A DNA stretch of 64,000 nucleotides, from assembly GCF_001417735.1 (NCBI RefSeq), contig NZ_BBUZ01000040.1:1-64000 (forward strand), read 5' to 3'. This stretch comes from Streptomyces sp. NBRC 110028 (lineage in GTDB: Bacteria > Actinomycetota > Actinomycetes > Streptomycetales > Streptomycetaceae). Below are positions 1 to 8,416 of this stretch, piece after piece. The position numbers and the translations under genes were made by a program. The first letter of the stretch is position 1; each line of letters opens with the position of its first letter. Below the pieces are notes generated by a model that saw only the letters and a list, made by a program, of their open reading frames with translations, was not told the origin of the DNA and searched no databases.

Positions 1-43
1 CGTGGCGCGGGGCCTTCCGCATGTCTGCGACACTGGTACGGCC

Positions 44-1150
44 ATGCCTAAGCCCGGAGAACTCACTTTCGCCGTGCCGCGTGGGGCCAAGAAGCCCCCG
101 CGGCACCTCGCCGACCTCACACCCGCCGAGCGCCGCGAGGCCGTCGCCGCCCTCGGGGAGAAGCCCTTCCGGGCCGGTCAGGTGTCGCGTCACTACTTCG
201 CCCGCTACACCGACGACCCCGCCCAGTGGACCGACGTACCGGCCGCCGCGCGCGAGAAGCTCGCGGCCGAGCTGCTGCCGGACCTCATGAGCGTGGTGCG
301 GCACATCAGCTGCGACGACGACACCACCCGCAAGACCCTGTGGCGGCTCTTCGACGGCACGCTCGTCGAGTCCGTGCTGATGCGCTACCCGGACCGGGTC
401 ACCATGTGCATCAGCTCCCAGGCGGGCTGCGGCATGAACTGCCCGTTCTGCGCCACCGGCCAGGCGGGTCTGGACCGCAACCTGTCGACCGCCGAGATCG
501 TGCACCAGATCGTCGACGGCATGCGGGCGCTGCGCGACGGGGAGATCCCGGGAGGCCCGGCCCGGCTGTCCAACATCGTCTTCATGGGCATGGGCGAACC
601 GCTGGCCAACTACAACCGGGTCATCGGCGCCATCCGCCGGCTCACCGACCCCGAGCCGGACGGCCTCGGTCTGTCCCAGCGCGGGATCACCGTCTCGACC
701 GTGGGGCTGGTCCCGGCGATGCTGCGGTTCGCCGACGAGGGCTTCAAGTGCCGGCTCGCGGTGTCCCTGCACGCGCCCGACGACGAGCTGCGCGACACCC
801 TCGTCCCGGTCAACACCCGGTGGAAGGTGCGCGAGGTCCTGGACGCGGCGTGGGAGTACGCGGAGAAGTCGGGCCGCCGGATCTCCATCGAGTACGCCCT
901 GATCAAGGACATCAACGACCAGGCGTGGCGCGCCGATCTGCTCGGCAGGCTGCTCAAGGGCCACCGGGTGCACGTCAATCTCATCCCGCTCAACCCGACG
1001 CCCGGCTCCAAGTGGACGGCGTCCCGGCCCGAGGACGAGAAGGCGTTCGTGGCGGCCCTGGAGGCGCACGGGGTACCGGTGACCGTCCGGGACACCCGGG
1101 GGCAGGAGATCGACGGGGCGTGCGGCCAGCTGGCGGCCACGGAGCGCTGA
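44..1150 (+). CDS. rlmN: 23S rRNA (adenine-2503-C2)-methyltransferase
   Basis: Radical-SAM enzyme that methylates C2 of A2503 in 23S rRNA at the peptidyl-transferase centre; in E. coli it also modifies A37 of some tRNAs. The 368-residue protein is normal length for the family. The [4Fe-4S]/SAM cysteines are C129, C133 and C136 (CGMNCPFC). The two mechanistic cysteines are also present: C122 (MCISSQAGC) and C360 near the C-terminus (DGACGQL). The spacing matches E. coli C118, C125-C129-C132 and C355. I chose the ATG at 44 because the sequence from MPKPGELTF on looks family-like; the frame stays open to the window edge, so an upstream start cannot be excluded. The thiamine transport leader follows. 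Function is certain from motifs. Confidence 0.95.
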   Translation: MPKPGELTFAVPRGAKKPPRHLADLTPAERREAVAALGEKPFRAGQVSRHYFARYTDDPAQWTDVPAAAREKLAAELLPDLMSVVRHISCDDDTTRKTLWRLFDGTLVESVLMRYPDRVTMCISSQAGCGMNCPFCATGQAGLDRNLSTAEIVHQIVDGMRALRDGEIPGGPARLSNIVFMGMGEPLANYNRVIGAIRRLTDPEPDGLGLSQRGITVSTVGLVPAMLRFADEGFKCRLAVSLHAPDDELRDTLVPVNTRWKVREVLDAAWEYAEKSGRRISIEYALIKDINDQAWRADLLGRLLKGHRVHVNLIPLNPTPGSKWTASRPEDEKAFVAALEAHGVPVTVRDTRGQEIDGACGQLAATER

Positions 1151-1222
1151 CCACCGGCTGATACGGTGCCTTCGCACTACCGTCGCGCGACCGTCCCGCG
1201 ACGACGCACAAATGAACATTCC

Positions 1223-1305
1223 GACAGGGGAGCGCGAGAGCGCTGAGAGTGCGGCCCGGCCGCAGACCCTCCAACCTGATCCGGGTCATACCGGCGTAGG
1301 GAGTC
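1223..1305 (+). promoter_or_regulatory. TPP riboswitch (THI element)
   Basis: The conserved THI-box pieces are all present in order: AGGGGAGC (1226-1233), GCTGAGAGTGCGG (1242-1254), ACCTGATCCGGGTCATACCGG (about 1274-1294) and GCGTAGGGAGTC to 1305. A short P1 stem can form from GAC 1223-1225 and GTC 1303-1305. The only Shine-Dalgarno for the next gene, GGGAG at 1299-1303, lies inside the 3' end of the aptamer, 10 nt before the ATG, and there is no room for a terminator. Ligand binding would therefore hide the ribosome site (translational control). The downstream thiBPQ genes fit the ligand. Confidence 0.93.
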
Positions 1306-1313
1306 AGCCCAGC

Positions 1314-2387
1314 ATGAACAGCCATCTTCGGCGTGCCGTCACCGCCGCCCTCGTGACCTCCCTCGGCGCCGGCGTCCTCGCGGGCTGCGGTGGGGGCGCG
1401 GCGGACGGCAAGGACTCCAAGACCGTCACCCTGGTCTCGCACGACTCGTTCGCGGCGTCCAAGGCGGTCCTCAAGGAGTTCACCCGCGAGACCGGCTACA
1501 AGGTGCGGGTGCAGGCCGGTGGTGACGCGGGGGCGGCCGTCAACCAGGCGATCCTGTCCAAGGACCATCCGCAGGGCGATGTGTTCTTCGGCGTCGACAA
1601 CACCCTCCTCTCCCGCGCGCTGGACAACGACCTGTTCACGCCGTACGAGGCGAAGGGGCTGGACAAGGTCCCCGCGGCCTTCCAGCCCGACCGGGCGAGG
1701 CACCGTGTCACACCGGTCGACTACGGCGACATCTGCGTCAACTACGACCGCGCCTACTTCGCGCGCGAGAAGCTGGCGCCGCCCAGGACGTTCGCCGATC
1801 TGACCAAGCCCGCGTACAAGAACCTGCTGGTCACCGAGAACGCCGCCACCTCGTCCCCCGGCCTCGCCTTCCTGCTCGGCACCGCCGCCCGCTACGGCGA
1901 CCACGGCTGGCGGGACTACTGGAAGAAGCTGCGGGCCAACGGCGTCGAAGTGGTCGACGGCTGGGAGCAGGCGTACTACGACCGCTTCTCCGGCTCGGCG
2001 GGCGGCGCCAAGGGTGACAAGCCGCTCGTCGTCTCGTACGCCTCCAGCCCGCCCGCCGAGGTGGCGGACGCGAAGTCGAAGCCCGCCAAGGCCCCGACCG
2101 GGGTGGCGGAAGGGACCTGCTTCCGGCAGACGGAGTTCGCCGGGCTGCTGAAGGGCGGGGGCAACACCAAGGGCGGCAAGGCGCTGCTGGACTTCCTGCT
2201 GACCAAGCGCTTCCAGGAGGACGTACCGCTGAACATGTACGTCAATCCGGTGCGCGAGGACGCCAAGCTGCCGGAGGTCTTCACCCGGTACGGGGTCAAG
2301 GTCGCCGACTCGGCCACCCTGCCGCCACGGAAGATCGCCGAGAACCGTGAGCCGTGGGTCAAGGCATGGTCCTCGCTCGTTCTGTGA
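1314..2387 (+). CDS. thiB: Thiamine ABC transporter substrate-binding lipoprotein
   Basis: Extracellular solute-binding protein that captures thiamine (or its phosphates) and delivers it to the ThiP permease. The 357-residue product starts with a short basic n-region (MNSHLRR) and a hydrophobic stretch. It ends in a lipobox LAGC with C25 as the lipidated residue, so the protein should be anchored on the outer face of the membrane. The ATG at 1314 is the only start that gives a normal signal peptide; it lies 8 nt past the riboswitch. The gene overlaps thiP by 22 nt and heads the thiBPQ operon. The riboswitch makes thiamine the most likely substrate; on sequence alone it would only be a type-1 extracellular solute-binding protein. 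Confidence 0.9.
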   Translation: MNSHLRRAVTAALVTSLGAGVLAGCGGGAADGKDSKTVTLVSHDSFAASKAVLKEFTRETGYKVRVQAGGDAGAAVNQAILSKDHPQGDVFFGVDNTLLSRALDNDLFTPYEAKGLDKVPAAFQPDRARHRVTPVDYGDICVNYDRAYFAREKLAPPRTFADLTKPAYKNLLVTENAATSSPGLAFLLGTAARYGDHGWRDYWKKLRANGVEVVDGWEQAYYDRFSGSAGGAKGDKPLVVSYASSPPAEVADAKSKPAKAPTGVAEGTCFRQTEFAGLLKGGGNTKGGKALLDFLLTKRFQEDVPLNMYVNPVREDAKLPEVFTRYGVKVADSATLPPRKIAENREPWVKAWSSLVL

Positions 2388-4057
2388 AGCCCGCCGCGGC
2401 CGGCCGCGGCGGGCCGCGCGGCGCCGCCCTGCGGCTGGCTTTGATGGCAGTGCCGCTCGCCTTCTTCGCCGTCTTCTTCGCGTATCCGGTGGCCGCGATC
2501 GTCACCCGAGGGCTGCGCACGGGCGGCCGGTGGCGGCTCGGACGGATACCCGAGGTGCTGGGCGACCCGTCCGTCCTGCACACCCTGTGGTTCACCGGCT
2601 GGCAGGCGGCGGCCTCGACCGGGCTGACGCTGGTGGTCGCGCTGCCCGGCGCGTATGTCTTCGCCCGCTTCGCCTTCCCCGGCAAGGGGCTGCTGCGCGC
2701 CGTGGTGACAGTGCCGTTCGTGCTGCCGACCGTGGTCGCCGGATCGGCGTTCCTGGGGTTGCTCGGGCGCGGCGGCCTGCTGGACGAGCTGTGGGGGATA
2801 CGGCTCGACACCAGCGTCTGGGCGATCCTGCTGGCCCATGTCTTCTTCAACTACGCGGTGGTGGTCCGCACCGTCGGCGGGCTGTGGGCGCAGCTCGACC
2901 CGCGTCAGGAGGAGGCCGCCCGGGTGCTCGGCGCGAGCCGCCTCGCGGCCTGGCGCCGGGTCACCCTGCCCGCGCTGGGCCCCGCCGTGGCCGCCGCCGC
3001 GCTGATGGTCTTCCTGTTCACGTTCACCTCCTTCGGCGTGATCCAGATCCTCGGCGGCCCGCGCTACGCCACCCTGGAGGTGGCCATCTACCGGGAGACC
3101 GCGCAGCTGCTCGACCTGCCGACGGCCGCGGTGCTGACCCTCGTCCAGTTCGCGGCGGTCGCGGCCGTCCTCGCCCTGCACGCCTGGACCGTACGCCGCC
3201 GGGAGGGCGCCCTGCGGCTCGTCGACGCCGCCCGGACCGCGCGCCGCCCCCAGGGCCCGGCGCAGTGGGGGCTGCTCGCGGGGGTGCTGGCCGTCGTCGC
3301 GCTGCTGATCGTGCTGCCGCTCGTGGTGCTGGTGGAGCGCTCGCTCCACGGGCCGGACGGCTACGGATTCACGTACTACCGGGCGCTCGCATCCGCGGCC
3401 GACAGCGGCGGCACGTTCTTCGTGGCCCCCGTGGACGCCATCGGCAACTCTCTCCAGTACGCGGCCGTCGCCACCGTTTTCGCCCTGCTCGTGGGCGGAC
3501 TGGCCGCCGCCGCGCTCACTCGCAGGGCCGGGCGGCTCGTCCGGGGTTTCGACGCGCTGCTGATGCTGCCGCTGGGCACCTCCGCCGTCACCGTCGGCTT
3601 CGGGTTCCTCATCGCGCTCGACGAACCCCCGCTGGACCTGCGCTCCTCCTGGCTCATCGTGCCGCTCGCCCAGGCCCTGGTGGGCGTGCCCTTCGTCGTG
3701 CGCACCCTGCTGCCCGTGCTGCGGGCCGTGGACCACCGGCTGCGGGAGGCCGCCGCCGTGCTCGGCGCCTCCCCGCTGCGCGCCTGGCGGGAGGTGGACC
3801 TGCCGCTGGTGGGGCGGGCGCTGGCGGTCGCGGCGGGTTTCGCGTTCGCCGTATCGCTCGGCGAGTTCGGGGCCACGGTGTTCATCGCCCGCCCCGACCT
3901 CCCCACCCTTCCGGTGGCCGTCGCGCGCTTCCTGGGCCGCGCGGGACAGCTCAACTACGGGCAGGCGATGGCGCTGAGCACGATCCTGATGCTGGTGTGC
4001 GCCTGCTCCCTGCTGGCCTTGGAGCGCATCCGCACCGACCGCTCGGGGGAGTTCTGA
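2366..4057 (+). CDS. thiP: Thiamine ABC transporter permease (fused double permease)
   Basis: Integral membrane subunit of the thiamine importer. The 563-residue protein contains two binding-protein-dependent permease domains in one chain, as is typical of ThiP and iron FbpB-type permeases. Each half has several hydrophobic helices and an EAA loop for contacting the ATPase: EEAARVLGAS near residue 182 and REAAAVLGAS near residue 459. The ATG at 2366 lies inside the end of thiB (22-nt overlap) and is preceded by AAGG, so translation is probably coupled. thiQ starts 14 nt after the stop. Expression should follow the TPP riboswitch. Confidence 0.9.
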   Translation: MVLARSVKPAAAGRGGPRGAALRLALMAVPLAFFAVFFAYPVAAIVTRGLRTGGRWRLGRIPEVLGDPSVLHTLWFTGWQAAASTGLTLVVALPGAYVFARFAFPGKGLLRAVVTVPFVLPTVVAGSAFLGLLGRGGLLDELWGIRLDTSVWAILLAHVFFNYAVVVRTVGGLWAQLDPRQEEAARVLGASRLAAWRRVTLPALGPAVAAAALMVFLFTFTSFGVIQILGGPRYATLEVAIYRETAQLLDLPTAAVLTLVQFAAVAAVLALHAWTVRRREGALRLVDAARTARRPQGPAQWGLLAGVLAVVALLIVLPLVVLVERSLHGPDGYGFTYYRALASAADSGGTFFVAPVDAIGNSLQYAAVATVFALLVGGLAAAALTRRAGRLVRGFDALLMLPLGTSAVTVGFGFLIALDEPPLDLRSSWLIVPLAQALVGVPFVVRTLLPVLRAVDHRLREAAAVLGASPLRAWREVDLPLVGRALAVAAGFAFAVSLGEFGATVFIARPDLPTLPVAVARFLGRAGQLNYGQAMALSTILMLVCACSLLALERIRTDRSGEF

Positions 4058-4071
4058 ATGGGGGAATCCTG

Positions 4072-5136
4072 ATGACGCCGCCGCTGCTGCGTCTGGACGA
4101 GGTGACGGTCCGCTACGGCCGCCACGACGCGCTGGACGCCGTCGAGCTGGAGGTCGCCGAGCACGAGACGGTCTGTGTGCTGGGCCCCAGCGGCAGCGGC
4201 AAGTCCACCCTGCTGCGCGTGGTGGCCGGGCTCCAGCGCGCCGCCTCCGGCCGGGTGTGGCTCGCGGGCCGCGACCAGAGCGGCATACCCACCCACCGGC
4301 GCGGGGTGGGGCTGATGTTCCAGGACCACCAGCTCTTCCCGCAGCGCGACGTGGGCGGCAACGTCGCCTTCGGACTGCGGATGCGGGGGGCCGGGCGCGC
4401 GGAGACGGACCGCCGGGTCGCCGAACTGCTCGATCTGGTCGGGCTGCCCGGCGCGCAGCGGCGGCCGGTCGACTCGCTGTCCGGCGGTGAGCAGCAGCGC
4501 GTCGCACTCGCCCGCGCGCTGGCGCCCCGGCCGCGGCTGCTGATGCTGGACGAGCCGCTGGGCCAGCTCGACCGCGGGCTGCGGGAGCGGCTGGTGGTGG
4601 AGCTGCGGGAACTGTTCGCCCGGTTGGGCACCACGGTCCTCGCCGTCACCCACGACCAGGGCGAGGCGTTCGCGCTCGCCGACCGGGTCGTGGTCATGGA
4701 GGACGGGAGGATCGCGCAGTCCGGCACCCCGCTGGAGGTGTGGCAGCGCCCCGCGAACGAGTTCGTCGCCCGCTTCCTGGGCTTCGACAACGTGGTCGAG
4801 GCGACCGCGCACGGCGAGTACGCCGACACGGTGTGGGGCAAGCTGCCCGTGCCGCCCGGCTCCCCGCCGGGCCCGGTCCGGCTCCTCGTCCGCCCGGCCG
4901 GGGTTCGGCTCACGGCCCCCGAGGACGGCCTGCCCTGCACGGTCGCGGCCCGTACCTTCCGCGGCGACCATGTGGCGCTCATCCTCCAGCCGTCCCAGGG
5001 CCCGCGCCTGGAGGCGTCCTGTGCGCTGCGGGACGCCCCGGAGGCGGGGGAGCGGGTCGGGGTGGCCTTCGACGCCGCGGACGTGGTGGTGCTCGGTTCG
5101 TCCCGGTTCGGCTCACCCCGGCTCGGTTCGCCGTAG
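4072..5136 (+). CDS. thiQ: Thiamine ABC transporter ATP-binding protein
   Basis: ATPase that drives thiamine import with ThiP. The 354-residue protein has Walker A GPSGSGKST from residue 37, signature LSGGEQQR from 136, Walker B LLMLDEP with D160, and H-loop H194 (VTHDQ). The C-terminal third, about 110 residues, is a TOBE-like beta domain, which makes the protein longer than the ~230-residue enterobacterial ThiQ and more like FbpC/PotA types. The ATG at 4072 has GGGGGA 7 nt upstream. The C-terminus ends in a short repeat (SSRFGSPRLGSP) from a duplicated GGTTCG-type sequence. The gene is convergent with the LOG gene, 26 nt away. Membership in the riboswitch operon supports the thiamine role. 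Confidence 0.88.
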   Translation: MTPPLLRLDEVTVRYGRHDALDAVELEVAEHETVCVLGPSGSGKSTLLRVVAGLQRAASGRVWLAGRDQSGIPTHRRGVGLMFQDHQLFPQRDVGGNVAFGLRMRGAGRAETDRRVAELLDLVGLPGAQRRPVDSLSGGEQQRVALARALAPRPRLLMLDEPLGQLDRGLRERLVVELRELFARLGTTVLAVTHDQGEAFALADRVVVMEDGRIAQSGTPLEVWQRPANEFVARFLGFDNVVEATAHGEYADTVWGKLPVPPGSPPGPVRLLVRPAGVRLTAPEDGLPCTVAARTFRGDHVALILQPSQGPRLEASCALRDAPEAGERVGVAFDAADVVVLGSSRFGSPRLGSP

Positions 5137-5162
5137 AAAAGTTCAGCCCGTCGGCCAGGCGC

Positions 5163-6296
5163 TCAGCCCGTCAGGGAGGCGAGCGCGTCCGGGGCCTCGT
5201 CCACCGAGTCCACCAGCGCGATACGGGCCTTCATCGGCCGTCCCTCCGCGAGCGCTTCGAGCAGCGGCCAGGCGGGCAGCCGGCGCGTCCAGTGGTCGCG
5301 GTCCACCAGCACCATCGGGGTCGGCTCACCGCGCGACTCGTAGTAGTTCGGCGTGGCGTTGTCGAAGATCTCCTGAAGGGTCCCGGCGGCGCCGGGCAGG
5401 AAGACGACGCCGGCGTTCGAGCGGGCCAGCAGCCCGTCCTCGCGGGTCGCGTTGGCGAAGTACTTGGCGATGTGCGAGGCGAAGGCGTTCGGCGGCTCGT
5501 GCCCGTAGAACCAGGTCGGTATCCCGACCGACGCGCCGCCGTCCGGCCACCGCTCCCGCACCGTGAACGCGGCCCCGGCCCAGGCGCCGACCGACGGGCG
5601 GAACGAGGGCTCCCGGGCGAGGAGTTCCAGGGCCTCCTTCAAGGCCGCGTCCGGAAGCGGCGCCGTGTAGGCGCCGAGATTGGCTGCCTCCATCGCGCCC
5701 GGGCCGCCGCCCGTCGCGACCGTCAGCCCGGACCGCGCCAGCGTCTGTCCGAGCCGGGCGGCGCCCGCGTACCCCTCGGAGCCGCGCTCCAGCGCGTGCC
5801 CGCCCATCACGCCCACCACCCGTGCACCGGCGAGCAGTTCGTCCAGCGCGTCGGAGACCGCGTCGTCGTGGATCGAGCGCAGCATCGAGGAGAAGATGTC
5901 GCCGTCCGCCTTGGTCCGCTGGAACCAGGCGTAGGCGCGCGCGTCCGGCGTGCCCGCGTATCCGTCCACCCCGTCGTCCAGGCCCTCGAACAGCTCGGCC
6001 GCCGTGTAGAGGGCGCCGCGGTACGGGTCGAACGGCAGGTCCGGCACGGGCGGGAAGACCAGCGCGCCCCGCGCCCGCACCCGCGCCGCGGCCTCCGGCT
6101 CCATCGGACAGCCGAGGAAGACCGCCCGGTCGGTGTCGGTGGACAGCAGCGCGGACGTACGGGCCGTCAGGTCGACGGACTGGACCCGGTATCCGGCCAG
6201 GGTGCCGCGGGCGACGACCTGGTCGAACTCCTCCAGGGACTCTATTTCGACGTCGGGTGCGGTGGGCGCGGGGGTGTCTGCGTCATCGGTCTGCAC
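5163..6296 (-). CDS. LOG family protein (lysine-decarboxylase-like Rossmann fold)
   Basis: Rossmann-fold protein of the LOG family; characterised members are cytokinin-type phosphoribohydrolases that cleave nucleoside 5'-monophosphates to base and ribose 5-phosphate. The core is in the C-terminal two thirds of 377 residues: GGGPGAMEA at 196-204 and PGAAGTLQE at 301-309. The second motif is usually PGGxGTxxE, so one glycine is replaced by alanine. About 130 residues precede the core, making it longer than ~190-residue LOG proteins. The GTG at 6296 has no clear ribosome site; TAGCAT 7 nt upstream may be a -10 for a leaderless transcript. It lies 34 nt after the membrane protein gene on the same strand. 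The substrate is not known. Confidence 0.75.
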   Translation of the reverse strand: MQTDDADTPAPTAPDVEIESLEEFDQVVARGTLAGYRVQSVDLTARTSALLSTDTDRAVFLGCPMEPEAAARVRARGALVFPPVPDLPFDPYRGALYTAAELFEGLDDGVDGYAGTPDARAYAWFQRTKADGDIFSSMLRSIHDDAVSDALDELLAGARVVGVMGGHALERGSEGYAGAARLGQTLARSGLTVATGGGPGAMEAANLGAYTAPLPDAALKEALELLAREPSFRPSVGAWAGAAFTVRERWPDGGASVGIPTWFYGHEPPNAFASHIAKYFANATREDGLLARSNAGVVFLPGAAGTLQEIFDNATPNYYESRGEPTPMVLVDRDHWTRRLPAWPLLEALAEGRPMKARIALVDSVDEAPDALASLTG

Positions 6297-6330
6297 GGCG
6301 TCATGCTAATCACATCGAACGCCGGTGCGG

Positions 6331-7566
6331 TCAGCGATGGGTGAACGGCATCGTCGTCAACTGGGCCACGCCCCACACCACCGGCGCCAGCAGGAGCAGC
6401 AGGGCCACACCGCGCGTCACGGCCGCGCCCCGCAGCAGACGGGCCGACGCGCCGAGGCGCAGCAGCGCGGCCGTGGTGCGCCGGCGCGCGCTCCGCGCTT
6501 CCAGCGCCGCGTTGAGCACCGCGATGAAGGCGCACATCAGGACCAGGGCCACGCCCAACTCGGTGAGCGGGCCGAAGGAGTGGGCGCCGGGGCGGCCGTG
6601 GGTCGCCTCGTGCAGCCGCAGCGCTCCGTACAGCCCGGAGGCGACCGCGCACAGCACCCCCACCGGACGCCCGATCAGCCCCGCCTCCTGCTGCAGCATC
6701 CGCCCCGCCAGCAGCCGCAGCGGGCCCGGCCGGCCCGCGGCCAGCAGCCGGCCGCAGCCGTGCACGAGCCCGGGCCCGGCCAGGATCAGCCCGGCCACCG
6801 TCAGCGCCCAGCCGCCCACCACCTCGGGCGCGCTGCCGCCGAACCGCCCGGACAGCGACACCAGGGCGGCGGAGGACGGATGCGCGCCGCGCCCCGCGTA
6901 CGCCCCCAGCGCGAGCCCCGCCGTGGTCAGCGCCACGCCCCACGGCAGGGCGGACGCCGCGCGGTGCGGAGGCGGGGTGAGCGGGCCGGTCGCCACGGTG
7001 GGGAGGGCGGGCCGTACCGTACGGGCCTCCGCCCCGGCCCCCGGCTGCCGGGGCCACAGCCCCGCCGCGCTCGCCGTGCCCGCCACCACCGGTACGACGG
7101 CCACCAGCGTGACCGCCCCGACCAGCGGCAGCGGCCCGTCCCCGCCGAGCGCGCGGTCCGCCGCGCCGCTGCCCGCCCACAGCAGCCACGCGCCGCCCAC
7201 ATCGCCGCGCAGATGCAGGAAGGCCAGCAGCGCCAGCGCGCTCCCGGCCGCGCAGGCCGTCGCCGTCACGGCGCCCGCCAGCAGCGCCAGCCGGGCCGGG
7301 CCGAGCCCGGCTGCGGCGAACCCGGCGCCCGGCCGGGTGCTGGGGTCGGCACGGGCGACCGACATGGCCAGCTGCACGGTCGCGGCCAGCGGGACGACGC
7401 ACCACAGCAGCCGCGCGAGCGCCCCGTCGGGGTCGGCCGGGTGGCTCGCCGCGAACCCCAGGGCGGACAGCAGCAGGAAGCTCACGCCCGCCGCCGCGAC
7501 GGCCACCAGGGACCGTCGCAGCAGGACCAGCGGGTGGGAGCCGCGGGCTAGGCGGAGGCTGAGCAC
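6331..7566 (-). CDS. Multi-pass membrane protein, putative ABC permease
   Basis: A 411-residue, very Ala/Leu/Gly-rich protein with several predicted membrane helices. One clear helix follows the N-terminal RRSL (AAAGVSFLLLSALGFAA) and others lie near the middle and the C-terminus. The last ~140 residues (helix, EARSARRRTTAALLRLGAS loop, helix) look like the end of an FtsX/MacB-type permease. I chose the GTG at 7566 because it overlaps the upstream ATPase gene by 19 nt, as expected for a coupled pair; longer starts would run antisense-like through the ATPase gene. It probably forms a transporter or regulator complex with that ATPase. The substrate is unknown and the family assignment is tentative. 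Confidence 0.6.
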   Translation of the reverse strand: MLSLRLARGSHPLVLLRRSLVAVAAAGVSFLLLSALGFAASHPADPDGALARLLWCVVPLAATVQLAMSVARADPSTRPGAGFAAAGLGPARLALLAGAVTATACAAGSALALLAFLHLRGDVGGAWLLWAGSGAADRALGGDGPLPLVGAVTLVAVVPVVAGTASAAGLWPRQPGAGAEARTVRPALPTVATGPLTPPPHRAASALPWGVALTTAGLALGAYAGRGAHPSSAALVSLSGRFGGSAPEVVGGWALTVAGLILAGPGLVHGCGRLLAAGRPGPLRLLAGRMLQQEAGLIGRPVGVLCAVASGLYGALRLHEATHGRPGAHSFGPLTELGVALVLMCAFIAVLNAALEARSARRRTTAALLRLGASARLLRGAAVTRGVALLLLLAPVVWGVAQLTTMPFTHR

Positions 7567-8273
7567 GCCGCGATGCCCTCCGCGTCGGGGGACGCCGCCG
7601 GGTCCACCAGGCGGCCGTCCAGCAGGGTCACGGTGCGGTCGGCGAGCGTGGCCACCTCCGGGTCCTGGGTGGCCAGTACGACGGTGAGGCCGTGCGTACG
7701 GGCCGCCGAGGTGAGCGCCCGCAGCACCTGGGCGCGGTCGGCGCGGTGCAGCGGCGCGGTGGGCTCGTCCGCGAACAGCACGCTCGGTGTGGAGGCCAGC
7801 GCCCGCGCGATCGCGACCCGCTGACGCTGCGACTGCAACAGCGCGCCGGGGCGCGACCCCGCGCACTCGGCGACGTCGAGCCGCTCCAGCCACTCGCACG
7901 CCGCGCTCTTCGCGGCGCGCCGCCCGGTGCCGCGCAGCATCAGCGGCAGCGCGGCGTTCTCCCATCCGGTCAGCTCCGGCACGAGCTGTGGCTCGGTGTC
8001 GATCCAGCCGAAGTGGTCGCGCCACAGCCGCTCGCGGCTCAGCGGGGCGAGGGAGTGCACGGCGGTGTCCTTGAACCAGACCTCGCCGTGCTCCGGGACG
8101 AACTGGCCCGACAGGCACTTGAGGAGTGTGGTCTTCCCGCAGCCACGGGGGCCGGTCACCGCCAGGATCTCGCCCTCGCGGGCACCGAGGGAGACGCCGG
8201 CGAGGGCGGGCGAGCCGTCATGGGCGTACGACAGGGTGCGTGCCCGGAGCACGTCGTCCGGCGGAGCCACCAT
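7548..8273 (-). CDS. ABC transporter ATP-binding protein with degenerate motifs
   Basis: A 241-residue ATPase subunit of LolD/MacB size. Walker A is GPRGCGKT (41-48) and Walker B is FADE (D169, E170). The signature motif normally LSGGQ reads LLQSQ (145-149), the D-loop is APLH, and the H-loop histidine is Gln203 (LATQDPE). The ATG at 8273 is preferred over the GTG at 8282 because GAGG lies 9 nt upstream. It overlaps the membrane-protein gene downstream. Having the ATP-binding P-loop but an altered signature and switch histidine suggests slow, asymmetric or lost hydrolysis. It could be a non-transport regulatory pair; this is inference. Confidence 0.75.
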   Translation of the reverse strand: MVAPPDDVLRARTLSYAHDGSPALAGVSLGAREGEILAVTGPRGCGKTTLLKCLSGQFVPEHGEVWFKDTAVHSLAPLSRERLWRDHFGWIDTEPQLVPELTGWENAALPLMLRGTGRRAAKSAACEWLERLDVAECAGSRPGALLQSQRQRVAIARALASTPSVLFADEPTAPLHRADRAQVLRALTSAARTHGLTVVLATQDPEVATLADRTVTLLDGRLVDPAASPDAEGIAACSASA

Positions 8274-8416
8274 CCAGAGCACCTCGCCTTACCTGCGATC
8301 GACTCGTTCCCCCGACGGGGTGAACGAGACCGGAGCCAATGGGTCACTGGCACGGTAAGGACTCCGGCCGGGGCCGGTGCCTGAGGCTCGGCCGGGTGTG
8401 GGCCCAGTTCCTCCGA

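Noticed and set aside
1976..4507. 843-codon open frame on the minus strand opposite the thiamine operon
   Set aside because: It is rich in Arg, Pro and Gly, matches no family and lies exactly antisense to three well-supported genes. Long shadow frames are normal in 70% G+C DNA.
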